From an uncultured Propioniciclava sp. (GTDB lineage: Bacteria > Actinomycetota > Actinomycetes > Propionibacteriales > Propionibacteriaceae), in assembly GCA_937872005.1 (NCBI GenBank), contig CALMPQ010000424.1, positions 1-6,808 on the forward strand: a stretch of 6,808 bases of DNA, written 5' to 3'. This document shows positions 5,445 through 6,808 of the stretch, in pieces. The notes beneath the pieces were generated by a model that saw nothing but the letters and a program-made list of their open reading frames with translations, did no database searches and was not told the DNA's origin. Both the position numbers and the translations under genes were made by a program. Positions within the stretch are counted from its first letter, which is position 1, and each line of letters opens with the position of its first letter.

Positions 5445-6808
5445 ATGCCGGCGGTGCACCTCAGTTCCCGTGAGGGCGTCCCCGCCCCGATCCGCGCCGG
5501 GCTGGACCAGTTGCACGAGCGGCTCGAGGTGCCCGACGGGTTCCCGGCCGAGGTGATCGCCGAGGCCGAGGCCGCGGCGTCCGGGGTGGAACTGCCCGAG
5601 CGGGACCTGACTGACGTCCCATTCGTCACCATCGACCCGCCCGGGTCGACCGACCTCGACCAGGTGGTGTTCATCGAGCGGTCGGGCGAGGGTTACCGGG
5701 TGCTCTACGCCATCGCCGACGTGGGTCGCTTCGTGCCCCCCGGTGGGGCGCTCGATCGCGAGGTGCACGGCCGCGGGCTCACGCTGTACGCGCCGAATGC
5801 CCGGACGCCCCTGCATCCGCCGGTGCTGAGCGAGGGTGCGGCGTCCCTGCTGCCCGACCAGGTGCGGCCGGCGCTGGTGTGGGAGCACACGCTGGATGCC
5901 CGCGGTGAGGCCGTGCAGTCCACGGTGGCGCCGGCGCGGGTGCGCAGCCGGGAACAACTCACGTACGAGGGTGTGCAGGCGGCGCTGGACGGGGGGACCG
6001 CCCCGGAGGTGCTGCAGCAGCTGGCCGAGGTCGGGCGGCTGCGCGAGGTGCTCGAGGCCGAGCGCGGGGGTATCAGCCTGCAGATCCCCGAGCAGGAGGT
6101 GCACGTCGTCGGCGACCACTGGGAGCTGAGTTTCCGTGCGACCCTGCCGGTGGAGGGCTGGAACGCGCAGATCTCGCTGCTGACCGGCATGGCCGCGGCG
6201 AAGATCATGCTGGACGCGCGCGTTGGCATCCTGCGCACGCTGCTGCCCGCGCGGCAGTTCGGCATCGACAAGCTGCGACGGGTGGCGAAGGGGTTGAAGA
6301 TCACGTGGCCCGGGGCGGTGTCCTACCCCGAGTTCGTGCGGTCACTCGACCCGACCCAGCCGCGCCACCTGGCGATGCTGTACGCCTGTACGACGCTGTT
6401 CCGGGGCGCGGGGTACGTCGCCTTCGACGGCGAGCTTCCCGAGCAGCCGCTGCACGGGGCGATGAACGCGGCCTACGCGCACGCGACGGCCCCTCTGCGG
6501 CGCTTGGTCGACCGGTACGTCGGGGCGTTGTGCGTGGAGTTGTGCGCGGGGCGTCCGGTGCCGTCGTGGATCCGGGAGGAACTGGAGGGCCTGCCCAAGA
6601 CGATGCAGCAGGCCACCCAGCGGTCGAACGCCTACGAGCGTGGGCTGCTCGACCTCGTCGAGGCCCTGGTGCTCGAGCACCGGGTGGGGGAGTCCTTCGC
6701 CGGTGTCGTCACCGAGTGGGACGACCGCGAGGGGCGCGGTGAGATCCAGCTCGAGGAGCCCGCCGTAGCGGCTCCCCTGTCCGGACGCGGTGCCGAGCTG
6801 GGCGCCGA
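5445..6808 (+). CDS. RNB-domain (RNase II-type) 3'-5' exoribonuclease, 3' end cut by window
   Basis: The frame is open from the ATG at 5445 to the window edge, giving 454 residues without a stop. It encodes an RNase II/R-like catalytic domain that would degrade RNA from the 3' end with Mg2+. Seen in the sequence: VTIDPPGSTDLDQ (D64, D70 and D72 match three of the four conserved active-site aspartates), YAIADVGRFVPPGGALDREVHGRGLTLYAP (88-117), the HPPVLSEGAASLLPDQ segment (124-139) and the HATAPLRRLVDRY motif (346-358) that carries the conserved RNB arginine. Q73 stands where E. coli RNase II has the fourth aspartate; I recall DLDQ as usual in short actinobacterial RNB proteins. About 60 residues precede the RNB domain, too few for the cold-shock domains of full-length RNase II/R. 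The start is three bases after the zinc-ribbon stop, with GGGG (5432-5435) as a weak binding site. A C-terminal RNA-binding domain could lie beyond the window. Confidence 0.93.
   Translation, partial: MPAVHLSSREGVPAPIRAGLDQLHERLEVPDGFPAEVIAEAEAAASGVELPERDLTDVPFVTIDPPGSTDLDQVVFIERSGEGYRVLYAIADVGRFVPPGGALDREVHGRGLTLYAPNARTPLHPPVLSEGAASLLPDQVRPALVWEHTLDARGEAVQSTVAPARVRSREQLTYEGVQAALDGGTAPEVLQQLAEVGRLREVLEAERGGISLQIPEQEVHVVGDHWELSFRATLPVEGWNAQISLLTGMAAAKIMLDARVGILRTLLPARQFGIDKLRRVAKGLKITWPGAVSYPEFVRSLDPTQPRHLAMLYACTTLFRGAGYVAFDGELPEQPLHGAMNAAYAHATAPLRRLVDRYVGALCVELCAGRPVPSWIREELEGLPKTMQQATQRSNAYERGLLDLVEALVLEHRVGESFAGVVTEWDDREGRGEIQLEEPAVAAPLSGRGAELGA

Noticed and set aside
4620..6119. 500-codon upstream extension of the histidine phosphatase frame on the minus strand
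   Set aside because: The extension runs antisense through the zinc-ribbon and RNB genes, has no family resemblance, and the phosphatase has a proper start with AGGA upstream at 4619.
6342..6680. 112-codon minus-strand frame inside the RNB region
   Set aside because: The plus-strand frame here carries the RNB arginine motif and continuous homology, so this is a shadow.
1..6808. Mobile element, CRISPR array, tRNA or defence system
   Set aside because: No transposase or integrase motifs, no regularly spaced direct repeats and no tRNA-like cloverleaf were seen. All coding space is taken by housekeeping families.

Overview
The window is ordinary, dense, high-GC chromosomal DNA, most likely from an actinobacterium. 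The main reasons are the strong G/C bias at third codon positions, the long open shadow frames opposite real genes, and protein families typical of that phylum: a short RNB ribonuclease with an IDPPGSTDLDQ motif, an orphan TrpB2, and a coiled-coil/C4 zinc-ribbon protein. The genus cannot be fixed from the sequence alone. I see no mobile element, CRISPR array, tRNA or rRNA.

Layout. Positions 1-4619 hold four genes on the minus strand. In transcription order they are a histidine phosphatase (4619-4056), an Xaa-Pro aminopeptidase pepP (3990-2485), a CorA-type Mg2+/divalent-cation channel (2474-1419) and an orphan tryptophan synthase beta-like enzyme, trpB2 (1354-44). pepP and corA are 10 bp apart and are almost certainly co-transcribed. 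The other gaps are about 65 bp, and each contains a TAGAGT hexamer resembling an actinobacterial -10 box. The one before trpB2 sits exactly where a leaderless transcript would need it, and a perfect 18-bp palindrome lies just upstream of it. A 78-bp divergent intergenic region (4620-4697) separates this block from a plus-strand operon. That operon contains a coiled-coil zinc-ribbon protein (4698-5441) and, after 3 bp, an RNB-domain exoribonuclease that runs off the right edge (5445 to 6808). Positions 1-43 lie downstream of trpB2 and show no convincing terminator or gene.

How the genes relate. The plus-strand pair suggests RNA or nucleic-acid metabolism: a coiled-coil zinc-ribbon protein coupled to a 3'-to-5' ribonuclease. 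The minus-strand genes are housekeeping functions (peptide turnover, metal-ion transport, amino-acid metabolism, a phosphatase) with no obvious shared pathway. I did not find a clearly new biological system. The items most worth checking are the probable leaderless promoter plus palindrome at trpB2, and the regrouping of the zinc-ribbon gene with an RNB nuclease and a stand-alone histidine phosphatase.
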